Source of the DNA: Nocardia sp. NBC_01327
GTDB taxonomy: Bacteria; Actinomycetota; Actinomycetes; Mycobacteriales; Mycobacteriaceae
Length of the DNA: 64,000 bases
Direction: 5' to 3'
Assembly (NCBI RefSeq): GCF_035958815.1
Contig: NZ_CP108383.1
Span: forward strand, 3,100,001 to 3,164,000
This document shows, piece by piece, positions 19,081 to 27,633 of this stretch (positions are counted from its first letter, which is position 1; the number at the start of each line of letters is the position of its first letter). The position numbers were made by a program, and so were the translations under genes. The notes below the pieces were generated by a model that was not told the DNA's origin, made no database searches, and worked only from the letters and a program-made list of their open reading frames with translations.

Positions 19081-19106
19081 TTCGAACCACTTTCCCGGGG
19101 TTCGAA
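19081..19106. promoter_or_regulatory. Inverted repeat upstream of the fadE20-type gene
   Basis: Perfect 8-bp arms ttcgaacc / ggttcgaa separated by 10 nt, about 75 bp before the fadE20 start. It is a likely operator. The arms resemble half of the actinobacterial SOS box, but the spacing is wrong for LexA. Confidence 0.5.
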
Positions 19107-19179
19107 GTTAACCCTGATTCGACTTTCTAGTACCGTATGGGCAGAGGCATGTGCCGATGTGGTCACTCAGGAGGTTGGC

Positions 19180-20325
19180 GTGGAACGCACTATTTTCGAA
19201 CCTGAACACGATCTGTTCCGGGAGTCGTTCCGAAAGTTTCTCGATCAGCATGTCGCTGCCAACCACGAGCAGTGGGAGCACGACGGCATCGTCGATCGCA
19301 CGGTCTGGCTGGAGGCCGGCAAGCAGGGCTTCCTGGGCATGGCCGTGCCCGAGGAGTACGGCGGCGGTGGCGTGAAGGACTTCCGCTACAACGCCGTCGT
19401 CACCGAAGAGGTCACCTACGGCCAGTACTCCGGGCTCGGCTTCGGCCTGCACAATGACGTGATCGCCCCCTACCTGCTGGAGCTCGCGAACGAGGAGCAG
19501 AAGCAGCGCTGGCTTCCCGGTTTCTGCTCCGGCGAGATCATTACCGCCATCGCCATGACCGAGCCCGGCACCGGCTCGGACCTGCAGGGCATCAAGACCC
19601 GCGCGGTCAAGGACGGCGACGACTGGATCCTCAACGGCTCCAAGACCTTCATCACCAATGGCATCAATGCCGATATCGTCATCGTGGTCGCCCAGACCGA
19701 TCCGGCCAAGGGCGCCATGGGATTCTCACTGCTGGTGGTCGAGCGCGGTATGGCCGGTTTCGAGCGGGGCCGCAATCTGGACAAGATCGGCCTCAAGGCG
19801 CAGGACACCGCGGAACTCTCGTTCCAGGATGTGCGCGTTCCGGGGAAGAACCTGCTCGGCACCGAGGGTCAGGGTTTCATCCATCTCATGCAGAACCTCC
19901 CGCAGGAGCGGCTGTCCATCGCCGTCATGGCGGCAGCGGCCATGGAGGGCTCGCTGCGCGGCACCATCCAGTACGTGCGTGATCGCAAGGCGTTCGGCAA
20001 ACCCATTGGCGCCCAGCAGAACACCCGCTTCGTCCTGGCCGAGCTGGCCACCAAGACCACGGCCGTCCGCGTCTTCGTCGACCGCTGCATCGAGCTGCTC
20101 AATCAGGAGAAGCTCACCGTGGAGGAGGCCGCCATGGCCAAGTACTGGAGCACCGAGGAACAGCTCGACCTCATCACCAAATGCCTGCAGCTGCACGGCG
20201 GCTACGGGTACATGCGGGAGTACCCGATCGCCAAGGCGTACATGGATGCCCGGGTGCAGACCATCTACGGCGGCACCACCGAGATCATGAAGGAGATCAT
20301 CGGGCGCAGTCTGAAACTGGCCTGA
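19180..20325 (+). CDS. fadE20: Acyl-CoA dehydrogenase FadE20-type (long-chain)
   Basis: A 381-residue FAD enzyme for the first step of acyl-CoA beta-oxidation. The sequence closely resembles long-chain acyl-CoA dehydrogenase: AMTEPGTGSDLQGI and the WILNGSKTFITNG segment (FAD/substrate binding), LPQERLSIAV (helix G, where LCAD and IVD members keep the catalytic Glu) and LQLHGGYGYMREYPIAKAY with TIYGGTTEIMKE at the C-terminus. The Gly in YGGT agrees with the LCAD/IVD layout, in which the base is not at that site. GTG 19180 follows aggagg by 5 nt. Synteny with hflX supports orthology to M. tuberculosis fadE20 (Rv2724c). Confidence 0.93.
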   Translation: MERTIFEPEHDLFRESFRKFLDQHVAANHEQWEHDGIVDRTVWLEAGKQGFLGMAVPEEYGGGGVKDFRYNAVVTEEVTYGQYSGLGFGLHNDVIAPYLLELANEEQKQRWLPGFCSGEIITAIAMTEPGTGSDLQGIKTRAVKDGDDWILNGSKTFITNGINADIVIVVAQTDPAKGAMGFSLLVVERGMAGFERGRNLDKIGLKAQDTAELSFQDVRVPGKNLLGTEGQGFIHLMQNLPQERLSIAVMAAAAMEGSLRGTIQYVRDRKAFGKPIGAQQNTRFVLAELATKTTAVRVFVDRCIELLNQEKLTVEEAAMAKYWSTEEQLDLITKCLQLHGGYGYMREYPIAKAYMDARVQTIYGGTTEIMKEIIGRSLKLA

Positions 20326-20375
20326 TAGGACCCGGTTTCGGCGCCCCGCGCCGAGCCTGCCGGAGCTTGGTTTTC

Positions 20376-20417
20376 CCGAGACCCTCGTTACTCCTTACGG
20401 AGTGGCGAGGGTCTCGG
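20376..20417 (+). terminator. Terminator hairpin after fadE20
   Basis: Long imperfect stem (ccgagaccctcg with cgagggtctcgg, plus inner actcc/ggagt pairs) about 50 nt after the fadE20 stop. It is followed only by cataatt, without a T-run. Confidence 0.65.
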
Positions 20418-20686
20418 CATAATTGATTGCGGCGCAACGTTATCAAGGGTTGTGCCGGGGGTGGGCGGTCCGAAGGTCCGACCAAAGGAGTACCCGGGCA
20501 GCGACCTGCGGGCGATGCCCGGGGCCGCCGAATCGCGCAGAATCGCTGGGGTGGTTCGTTACCGCAAGCATTCTGTAGGGAAGTTCCCAGCCTTGACGGA
20601 TTTGACGCACAGGTTCGGAGACGAGGGTAGCTCTAGCAACCCGAATCGTCCGTCACAGCGATGTGAGATCTGATCGACCTGGTGAA

Positions 20687-21199
20687 ATGGAGAAGACAGT
20701 GCCCGCTACGTTTCCGAGATCAGTCGCCGTGGTTATGCCGGATGTCGCGCACGACTACAGCCGCCTCGGGTGGACGGTGGCCGCAACCGCCAATGGTTCC
20801 TGCCTGATCACCGATCAGGCGACAGCGGCAATCGAGGTCAGTGGTGTGCTGGCCGCGCGGGTGGGCCAGTTCCTGCGCGCGAACAAGCTGATCGGCCCGG
20901 TGATCGAGATGCCGGGGCCGCAGCGCCGCGAAATCCACCTGGTGGTCGGTATTGCCAAGGCGGCGAAGGCGATCGAAGCACTGCGCGCCGCCGGCGCCAT
21001 CGTGTACACCGACGGCGCCGCGGTTCCGCTGCCTCCGGCCCGGTGGGCCAGCGGTTCGGTGCGCTGGCAGATTTCCCCGGACGAGGCCCGCTGGGTGCCG
21101 CCGGTGGTCGCGGTATCGGCCGCGGTGCGTGCGGCGGGCAGCATCGGCCGTGCGGCCGGCGGTGTCGGCAAGACGCGCCTGGTCGACATGGCCTGCTGA
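20687..21199 (+). CDS. Conserved actinobacterial protein, unknown function
   Basis: About 170 residues, soluble, no signal peptide. Segments such as YSRLGWTVAATANGSCLITDQATAAIEV, IHLVVGIAKAAKAIEALRAAG and GAAVPLPPARWASGSVRWQI faintly recall the N-terminal part of actinobacterial primase/polymerase-like proteins (the PLPP...W pattern), but the metal-binding acidic residues are not evident, so no function is claimed. Start choice: ATG 20687 has only a weak ggtga site, while GTG 20699 has ggaga 6 nt upstream and may be the real start. The roughly 240-nt leader after fadE20 contains no gene. Confidence 0.6.
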   Translation: MEKTVPATFPRSVAVVMPDVAHDYSRLGWTVAATANGSCLITDQATAAIEVSGVLAARVGQFLRANKLIGPVIEMPGPQRREIHLVVGIAKAAKAIEALRAAGAIVYTDGAAVPLPPARWASGSVRWQISPDEARWVPPVVAVSAAVRAAGSIGRAAGGVGKTRLVDMAC

Positions 21200-21259
21200 A
21201 ACCATCTGCTTGAGACCCACTGCTTGAAACCCACTGCCGGAGGTCGGCTTCCGGAGATA

Positions 21260-22279
21260 TCAGTGCAGGTAGGCCGCGCTCTGAGCGGCTACCAGATCCA
21301 CCAGATCCCGCTGTGCGAGGTTGAAATCGAGCAGGTGCAGTCCCCAGGTGTCGTTCGGCAGGGCGGGCAGCAGTGCGGCGCCCGGTCCCGAGACCATCAG
21401 CACGTGCGGTCCGTCGCCGCCGGTGCACCGGGCGGTGAATCCGCCTGCCGCACTGCCCGCGACGCTGCCGTGGATCGGGGCCTCGAGATTGTCGTGCAGG
21501 GCGGCCGGATTGGTGCACAGCACCTCGTAACCGGGCCCGTACGGCAGACTCCCGCGGACGGCCGAATCATCGGGGACCTGCGGCGAAACACCGAAGCGAG
21601 TATCGGCCGGCGGCGTTTTCGAATAGGACGAATACGCGATGACGCAGCCGATCTGACCCGGGTCGGTGCACGCCGGAACGGACGTGAAATCGCCGCCCGC
21701 CGTCGCGCCCTTCCGGACCAGCACATTGCCGCCGAGCAGCACTGCCGAAACCAGGTGTGACTGCACGGGTTTGCCGTCGATTCGATTGTGGATCAGGGTC
21801 CGCAGCATCCTCGCGCCCTGCGAATGCCCGATGAGCACCACTCCGCGCCCGTTGTTGTGGTGCGCCAGATAGTCGTCCCAGGCGTTTTCGACGTCCTGGT
21901 ACGCGAGGTCCGAGGCCGCGCTGCGGTCCGGGACGGATCCGGTGAACAAAGCGCGCAGCGTCGCCTGCCGGTACACCGGAGCCCACACATTGCAGTCCGC
22001 ACCGAAGGGCCCCGCCTGTGCCCGGGCGACTTCCCGCAGTTCCGGCGAGGGATCGAAGTTCGCGTTCGTGGTCTGCTGCAGTGAGGCGGTGGGATAGACG
22101 TAGAAGCAGTCGACGGGTGCGTCCGAACGGCCGCCGCACGGGTCACCGGCCTGGCCGGGGCTGCACAGCCAGGTGCTTTCCGGTGCGGCGGCCGCGGTGG
22201 GCGCGACGGCCGCGAAGCCGGCGACAACCGCGAAGACCGCGCTACACAAGAGGGCTGCGGGGACGGGGATGCGAATCAA
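21260..22279 (-). CDS. Secreted DUF3089 alpha/beta-hydrolase (lipase-like)
   Basis: A 339-residue exported protein. A Sec signal peptide (LLCSAVFAVVAGFAAVAPTA) probably ends at APTAAAA near residue 31. The mature domain matches DUF3089: DCFYVYPTAS near the start, DVENAWDDYLAHHNNGRG, then the nucleophile elbow GHSQGARMLRTL (Ser near residue 153). The C-terminal WGLHLLDFNLAQRDLVDLVAAQ carries a candidate catalytic His, with an Asp available in ALPND or HLLD. Lipase/esterase activity outside the cell is inferred. It is divergent from the exported protein starting at 22381. Confidence 0.8.
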   Translation of the reverse strand: MIRIPVPAALLCSAVFAVVAGFAAVAPTAAAAPESTWLCSPGQAGDPCGGRSDAPVDCFYVYPTASLQQTTNANFDPSPELREVARAQAGPFGADCNVWAPVYRQATLRALFTGSVPDRSAASDLAYQDVENAWDDYLAHHNNGRGVVLIGHSQGARMLRTLIHNRIDGKPVQSHLVSAVLLGGNVLVRKGATAGGDFTSVPACTDPGQIGCVIAYSSYSKTPPADTRFGVSPQVPDDSAVRGSLPYGPGYEVLCTNPAALHDNLEAPIHGSVAGSAAGGFTARCTGGDGPHVLMVSGPGAALLPALPNDTWGLHLLDFNLAQRDLVDLVAAQSAAYLH

Positions 22280-22380
22280 TTGCGAAACTCCTTGCCGTAG
22301 TGCTCGAGATCTGCGGTGAGAGCCGGCACGGGACCGAGTACGCCGTCAGTTTAGGTGCGCGGGTGTACTAGCTTGCTGGC

Positions 22381-23646
22381 ATGAAGTTTTTGCTCCCGGC
22401 ATTGGCCGGTGCCGCGGTGGCCGTGCTGACTGCCGCTGCCGCACCGATCACCCATGCCGATCCCGGCGCGGGCTCGGCCGACATCGCGGACGGATGCTCC
22501 TGGTCGATGGAACTGTCGCCGCGCACCCTGGGCACGCTGAACTTCGCCTACCCTGACAGCGGTGCGTCGTACTGGATCCTGCCGTACCAGGTCAGTCCCA
22601 CGCTGAATATCACTGTCTCCGGCCAGTTCCCGGATGCGCGATACATGTCGTTCAATACCTACGACGGTAAGTTCAGCAGCTTCACCGCCGCGGGCATCGA
22701 TTCCGCGCTGCCGGATGATCACATCACCCCCGCCGCCGATGCGGTCAACCCGTGGCAGCGCGCCGGTGCGCCCGGCGGCGACTACAGCATTGCGGTGCGC
22801 GCGGATGCGAGCCCGGGACAGCCGAATGTCCTCCCGCTCACGCCGACCGGAACCAGCAGCGGGATCGGATATCTGATCTATCGCGTCTATCTGCCCGTCG
22901 GTGGTCCCGACGCGGTGTCCCTGCCCAGCGTGACGCTCACCGATCACGGGACGTCGAACACCCTGCGCCCCTGCGTCGGTGGCGTCGCGGGCGCGGCGAT
23001 CGGGAACGCGCTCGGTGCGGCCGACGATCTCATCGCGCTGCGTTCGATGCTGCCGTCCGCGGCGTCGGCGCCGACCGGTTTCCGGCGGGTCACCGGCGCG
23101 GGTGCGTTTCCCAATGTCGACAATGCCTATCTGGCCGATGCCCTCGATCGCCCGGCGGACGGCCAGGTTGTTGTCATCCATGGCAAGGCCCCCACCGTCC
23201 CTTCGGGCCCGCATCCCGCGCCGTGGCCGAATTCGAGCGCCGACGTCCGCTACTTCTCGCTCTGCGTCAACCTGCTCGACCTGCCCGGCCCGGTGGTGCG
23301 GAACGTGCTGCCCGACAGCACTGTTGATGTCGGTTGCCGCAATGACACCGATACTCGCATCGACTCGAGCGGTGACTACACCTATGTGGTCGGCACCGAG
23401 CAGCAACGGGCCGCCCTCGAGGCGATTCCCGGTGTCACCTTCGTGCCCTGGTCATCACAGAGCCCGAATGCCCGGCATGCGATTCTGCTGCGGAATATGC
23501 TGCCCGACAGCACCTTCGGCGAGGCTGTTCAGCACGTGGCGCCCGACTCCGATCCGGCGGCCGCCGCCACGGTCATGGGCGACTACTACCCCCGCACCGC
23601 CACCTGCACCCTCGAAGCGCTGCAGACCGGCGGCTGTTCGGCCTGA
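22381..23646 (+). CDS. Secreted protein of unknown function (421 aa)
   Basis: A Sec signal peptide (MKFLLPALAGAAVAVLTAAAAPITHA) with probable cleavage after ITHA near residue 26. The mature protein is beta-rich, with a recognisable actinobacterial pattern: QFPDARYMSFNTYDGKFSSF, then APGGDYSIAVRAD, then IGYLIYRVYLP. Four or more Cys (DGCSW, RPCVGG, DVGC, TATCTLEALQTGGCSA) suggest disulphides outside the cell. I do not recognise a catalytic signature. The gene is divergent from the DUF3089 lipase across a 100-bp gap and precedes another extracytoplasmic protein gene, in a run of envelope genes. Confidence 0.78.
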   Translation: MKFLLPALAGAAVAVLTAAAAPITHADPGAGSADIADGCSWSMELSPRTLGTLNFAYPDSGASYWILPYQVSPTLNITVSGQFPDARYMSFNTYDGKFSSFTAAGIDSALPDDHITPAADAVNPWQRAGAPGGDYSIAVRADASPGQPNVLPLTPTGTSSGIGYLIYRVYLPVGGPDAVSLPSVTLTDHGTSNTLRPCVGGVAGAAIGNALGAADDLIALRSMLPSAASAPTGFRRVTGAGAFPNVDNAYLADALDRPADGQVVVIHGKAPTVPSGPHPAPWPNSSADVRYFSLCVNLLDLPGPVVRNVLPDSTVDVGCRNDTDTRIDSSGDYTYVVGTEQQRAALEAIPGVTFVPWSSQSPNARHAILLRNMLPDSTFGEAVQHVAPDSDPAAAATVMGDYYPRTATCTLEALQTGGCSA

Positions 23647-23768
23647 AAATCCCTCCCACCGGGGCGGATCGGCAGCGCGAGCCGCGATTTCTGGGGTGAT
23701 GTCCACTTCGATCCGGACGCGCTACAGTGCAACTTCGCGGGATTGCACTGCCGATTTGGGGTTCGGAA

Positions 23769-25430
23769 ATGTCTTACGGGGCTCGGATTTTCGCGGTCTG
23801 GTTGATACCGCCGGCATTGATCGGCGTGATCTGGCTGTTCTGGGCGGTGGTGGCTCCGGGGTTCGGTACGCAGAACGGCTTGCGGGCATGGTTCTTCAAC
23901 GTTTTCGAGCACGGCAGCGGACTGTGGTGGGCGCTCGCCTATGTGGCCGTCGGACTGCTGGCGTACGGGGTCACCGAATCCCTCAGCGTCCTGAACGGGA
24001 TCGGGGCGCTGTTGCTGGTGGTGGCGGTTGTCGGCGCCGGGGTGTTCCTGTTCGGGCTCGACAAGAACGAGGGCCGTTTCTACGCGGGTGCCGCGACGTT
24101 CTATGTCCATGACCCAGCACATGTTCCGGGTTCGGTGCATCTGCTCGCGGACGGCGGTGCGCACGATTCCGGCGGCTGCGCGATCAAGGGCCGCCACGAT
24201 GTGTACGGCTGCATCAAGCAGGGTGACCTGTCGCCGGCGGGCTGGGATCCGCGAGTCGGCTCACTCGACGGCGCGCAGATCGCCCTGTCCAGGGCGACCG
24301 GGGACGTGCAGGCGGTCAGCCTCCGTACCGAGACCATCACCTACCTCAATGGCAAGGACGGCGCCTCGGGTGCGTGGAGCGGTGTTCTCGACGGCAGCGG
24401 TATCGATGTGCCGCTGGGCGGTGTGGCGCAGTGGACGGGTCAGGGCAATGCCACCGAATGCAACTTCACCGGCGATTACGGCATCGACCGTGCGTTCGGC
24501 GGTGCGCGCAAGAACAGTTTGAACAATCTGCTGCAGGAGAAGTACCCGCTGCTCGGCTTCGAGATGAGCGATGTGTGGGGTTACTGCGACGGCAAGGAGC
24601 CGGTCGTGGCCATCCCCGTCACCGAGCCGGTGCCCTGGACCCACCGCACCGTGACCGCCCCCGCGGGTGTGATCACCGTGCGCGGCGACCACGGCCACAT
24701 CAAGCTCGACTATCAGCGTGATGTGGCGGCCGGTGCGCTGCCGGGACCGGTCTACCCGAAATCCCTGACGGCATACCAGCGGACCGAGGACCGGTGGGCG
24801 GCGGGCCGAGAGAATATGAACCGCAACCACTTCGGCTTCGACCCCGCCGCCTCCGGCGCGCAGAGCGGCAATGTCTCCGAGTACCTGCTGCGCGACAAGA
24901 CCACCGGCCGCCTGCAGTGGGTCACCCCGATGACCTTGCGCGGCAGCACATCCGAGCTGTTTGTCGCCTATTCGATCACCCCGGCCGACGAGGTGCACCG
25001 GGGCACTCTGAACCCGCAGTCGGTCTATGTCCTCGACGACAGCGACCCGCGCCGTATCAATATCGACAATCTGGATGCCGATGCCCGCTCGTGGCTGGCG
25101 ACCAATGCCGGAACGGTCATGTCCAACGGCGGCAAGCTGGTCGAGTTCACACCGATCGACGGTGATACCTGGCGCGGCTTTGTCGAATTCAACGGCCGGG
25201 TGGCCTATCGCGTGGATATCAGTGCGAGCCACAAGAGTCCGGTGCAGCTGGTGAAACTCGACGACACCGGAGCGACGGCCCCTGCGACAGCCCCGGGTCA
25301 GTCACCGGCTGCGGCCAATGCGGACTGCGCCAAGGACCTCGCCTCCCTCACCCCGGCCCAACTGGCCCAATGCGCCAAGGTCTTCGTCGACGAACTCGCC
25401 GGTCGACAGTCCCAGCAACCGCCCCGATAG
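23769..25430 (+). CDS. Membrane-anchored protein with large extracytoplasmic domain
   Basis: A 553-residue protein starting at ATG 23769 (MSYGARIFAVWL). Three hydrophobic segments (about residues 5-25, 43-62 and 70-98) form an N-terminal membrane unit. A domain of about 450 residues follows, with repeated Gly/Asp-rich beta-type segments (GGCAIKGRHDVYGCIK, YQRTEDRWAAGRENMNRNHFGF, LRGSTSELFVAYSITPADE). Its final 50 residues are Ala/Pro-rich and contain a short Cys-bearing helix pair (NADCAKDLASLTPAQLAQCAKVF). No family is recognised; the segment GRLQWVTPMTLRGSTSELF gives no catalytic hint. It probably acts at the cell surface. Confidence 0.75.
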   Translation: MSYGARIFAVWLIPPALIGVIWLFWAVVAPGFGTQNGLRAWFFNVFEHGSGLWWALAYVAVGLLAYGVTESLSVLNGIGALLLVVAVVGAGVFLFGLDKNEGRFYAGAATFYVHDPAHVPGSVHLLADGGAHDSGGCAIKGRHDVYGCIKQGDLSPAGWDPRVGSLDGAQIALSRATGDVQAVSLRTETITYLNGKDGASGAWSGVLDGSGIDVPLGGVAQWTGQGNATECNFTGDYGIDRAFGGARKNSLNNLLQEKYPLLGFEMSDVWGYCDGKEPVVAIPVTEPVPWTHRTVTAPAGVITVRGDHGHIKLDYQRDVAAGALPGPVYPKSLTAYQRTEDRWAAGRENMNRNHFGFDPAASGAQSGNVSEYLLRDKTTGRLQWVTPMTLRGSTSELFVAYSITPADEVHRGTLNPQSVYVLDDSDPRRINIDNLDADARSWLATNAGTVMSNGGKLVEFTPIDGDTWRGFVEFNGRVAYRVDISASHKSPVQLVKLDDTGATAPATAPGQSPAAANADCAKDLASLTPAQLAQCAKVFVDELAGRQSQQPPR

Positions 25431-25498
25431 GCCCTGTGCGACGCGCCGGGCCGACCGGTTCTCCCACGGTGAGCGCCGATGGGCTGGACCATGGAGAC

Positions 25499-25906
25499 AT
25501 GGTGACTATCCGGAAGTGTCAGCGTTATGCCTGTACAGCGACCGTTTTCGTAGCCATGGGCGCCGCTGTGGCGTTCACCGCCGCACCCGCGTTCGCGGCG
25601 GGCACCATCCAGATCGCCGGCGCCGCGGCGGACGAGGTCGGGGTCCGCTACACCTGTGATGCCGCCGCCGGAGTGGCGAGCATTCAGGTGATGGCCGGGG
25701 ACCCCAATGCCAACAGCGCGGCGGCCACCGGCGCGCAGAACAATCCGACCTGTGACGGTGCCGAACACACCGGCACCGTCTCCCTGTCCGCGGTCGCCGG
25801 CCAACCGCAGCTGGCGAAGGGCCAGAGTGTGCAGGTACGGGCCGCTCTGGTCGATCAGAGCGAGACCGTCATCTCGGGCACGGCCGCCGTCATCACCCTG
25901 GACTGA
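25499..25906 (+). CDS. Small secreted protein
   Basis: A 135-residue protein. A signal peptide (ATVFVAMGAAVAFTAAPAFA) probably ends at AFA-A near residue 30. The mature part of about 100 residues is beta-rich with two Cys (YTCDAA and NPTCDGAEH), probably one disulphide, and resembles the immunoglobulin-like small secreted proteins common in Nocardia; family not assigned. ATG 25499 has ggag 3-4 nt upstream; the GTG at 25502 is an alternative. Confidence 0.72.
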   Translation: MVTIRKCQRYACTATVFVAMGAAVAFTAAPAFAAGTIQIAGAAADEVGVRYTCDAAAGVASIQVMAGDPNANSAAATGAQNNPTCDGAEHTGTVSLSAVAGQPQLAKGQSVQVRAALVDQSETVISGTAAVITLD

Positions 25907-25916
25907 GCCCATCCGC

Positions 25917-26864
25917 TCAGGGGATCAGGGGCCGCAGCTGGGCCACGCCGTCGGTGAGTGCCGCACCGGCGGCGGACCAGCTGATATCGGCCGGCTGTGA
26001 GGTCAGCACCACCACGGCGTAGCGCAGCGGCTGTAGCGGACCCAGGCCGACCAGTCCGGTGGTGTCCAGGGTGGTGGAGCTGTCCAGGGACATCCAGCCC
26101 TGCTTGACGGCCCAGTCGTCACCGTTGAGCCCGTCCGGAATACCGAAGTACTGATCGGTGCCGTCCGCGGAGATCTGTGTGGTGCCCCGCAGCGCCGTGA
26201 GGATCAGATTGCTCGCCGAGGGCGGGGCCTGCGTGGTGAGCCACTGGTAGAGCGTGACCACATCCTGTGGGGTGGTGAGGGTTTCGCCCCATTCACTGGA
26301 ATCCTCGGGCGCCTGCGTGCCGGGCATGCCGACGAGATTAGCCATCCGGGTGACGATGGCGTCGCCGCCGTCGGCATCCCAGAGCGAATCGGCGATATCG
26401 TCGTCACTGGTGGCGAGCATCTGCTGCAGCTGCGCCGTGGTACCCGAATCGGGTTGCCAGCCTTGGCTTTGCATGGCATCGAGAGCAATCAGAACCTTGA
26501 CCACCGATGCCGTGTAGAACTGCTGATCGGCATTCAGGTCGGCGAGCACCGCCCCGGTCTGGGTATCGACCACATCGATGCCCACGGTGGTGCCGGGTGA
26601 AGCGGCCTGAATGGCCGACTGCACCTGCAGGGCGATCGCCTGCGGGGACGGGCCGGGGAGACCGGGGGCGGCGGCCACGGGCGCCGCTGTCGTCACCGGG
26701 GGAGCGGTGGCGGGTTGCTGCGTTGTGGCGATCGGGGGGTGGACGGTGGCGAGCGCACTGGGTGCGGTGCTCAGGGCCACGGTGACTGCGGCGATGATGA
26801 CGCCGATGGCAATCCACAGCCACCGTACCTGCGGTGATCGAGACTTGTTCTGGCTCATGCTCAA
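25917..26864 (-). CDS. Class A beta-lactamase-like serine hydrolase
   Basis: A 315-residue envelope protein. The N-terminal hydrophobic segment (LWIAIGVIIAAVTVALSTAP) is a signal or anchor, followed by a Pro/Thr/Ala-rich linker of about 45 residues. The serine-hydrolase domain carries all three motifs of the penicillin-recognising fold: SxxK as SVVK (TASVVKVLIALD), SDD in ATSDDDIADSLW, and KQG in WAVKQGWM where KTG is classical. Close actinobacterial relatives often keep KQG. Hydrolysis of beta-lactams is possible but an endogenous peptidoglycan or amide substrate is as likely. It converges on the small secreted protein with an 11-bp gap. Confidence 0.82.
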   Translation of the reverse strand: MSMSQNKSRSPQVRWLWIAIGVIIAAVTVALSTAPSALATVHPPIATTQQPATAPPVTTAAPVAAAPGLPGPSPQAIALQVQSAIQAASPGTTVGIDVVDTQTGAVLADLNADQQFYTASVVKVLIALDAMQSQGWQPDSGTTAQLQQMLATSDDDIADSLWDADGGDAIVTRMANLVGMPGTQAPEDSSEWGETLTTPQDVVTLYQWLTTQAPPSASNLILTALRGTTQISADGTDQYFGIPDGLNGDDWAVKQGWMSLDSSTTLDTTGLVGLGPLQPLRYAVVVLTSQPADISWSAAGAALTDGVAQLRPLIP

Positions 26865-27053
26865 TTAATCGCCGTGAAGCTTGGCGGCCTTGGTGACCGA
26901 GCTGTCAGTTCGCTGTCAATCGTCTGACCGGGCGTAATAGTCGGTGCGCATGAGTAAATACCGACGGGTCTCATTTCAGTGACGCAGGGGTTCAGTTAAC
27001 CAATAGCGAACTAGCATCACTGGTAGGTCGGGGTCGACCAGTTGGAGGCAGTG

Positions 27054-27629
27054 ATGGATTCACGCCGCAAAACCATTCGAAATGCCCTGGTTAGGTTTCT
27101 CGCTCTCGCCGGACTGGGCGCTGCTTTTGCACTCAATCCCTTCACCGCGCCCATTGCGTCCGCGGACGCCGATTACGGCGGCGGATGCGTCCTGTACGAC
27201 GGGAACCCTGCGGCAACAATTGACTCACTGCGTTTTCGGTGTGGTCCTGCCCAGCAGGACAATATCTTCCGCGATGCCGCGCAGGGGGCGGTACCGATGG
27301 GAGTGAAGAACGGCTGGGTGATCCGGCCGCTCGATATGGCGGCCTGGACGCCCGCGGTGTGGATCGGCAAGACCTTCTACACCGGTCCGGACGGCGGATA
27401 TCTGATGAACCGCATCACCCCGGCCGGCATCGAGGGCTGGCCCGCGAATGTGTACAGCGCGCCCGCCATTCTCGACGGCCGCCCGACCTGGGCGCTGAAC
27501 TACGCGCCCTCGCCCACCCCGCAGATCTACGACGAGATCCGCGAGATCACGCCGGGCGTGTGGTTCGGCTACTCGTGGTCGCGTGATCCGGGCGGACCGG
27601 TCGCGCTGCTGACCTTCGCGCTCGCTTGA
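27054..27629 (+). CDS. Secreted protein of unknown function (191 aa)
   Basis: ATG 27054 (MDSRRKTIRN) follows ggagg by about 6 nt. The signal peptide (LVRFLALAGLGAAFALNPFTA) has a probable cleavage after ASA near residue 37. The mature part has two Cys (GGGCVLYDG and FRCGPAQQD) that probably pair, and many Trp/Tyr/Gly residues (GWVIRPLDMAAWTPAVWIGKTF). I recognise no family. It converges on an MFS gene with a gap of only 4 bp. Confidence 0.75.
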   Translation: MDSRRKTIRNALVRFLALAGLGAAFALNPFTAPIASADADYGGGCVLYDGNPAATIDSLRFRCGPAQQDNIFRDAAQGAVPMGVKNGWVIRPLDMAAWTPAVWIGKTFYTGPDGGYLMNRITPAGIEGWPANVYSAPAILDGRPTWALNYAPSPTPQIYDEIREITPGVWFGYSWSRDPGGPVALLTFALA

Positions 27630-27633
27630 GCGT

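Noticed and set aside
19081..19106. LexA/SOS box before fadE20
   Set aside because: The half-sites look like TCGAAC/GTTCGA, but the spacing is far longer than the N4 of the actinobacterial SOS box.
20455..20660. c-di-AMP (ydaO-type) riboswitch in the leader of the 20687 gene
   Set aside because: A few fragments (gccgaatc, agggtagctctag) recall the motif, but the order and the conserved core do not fit.
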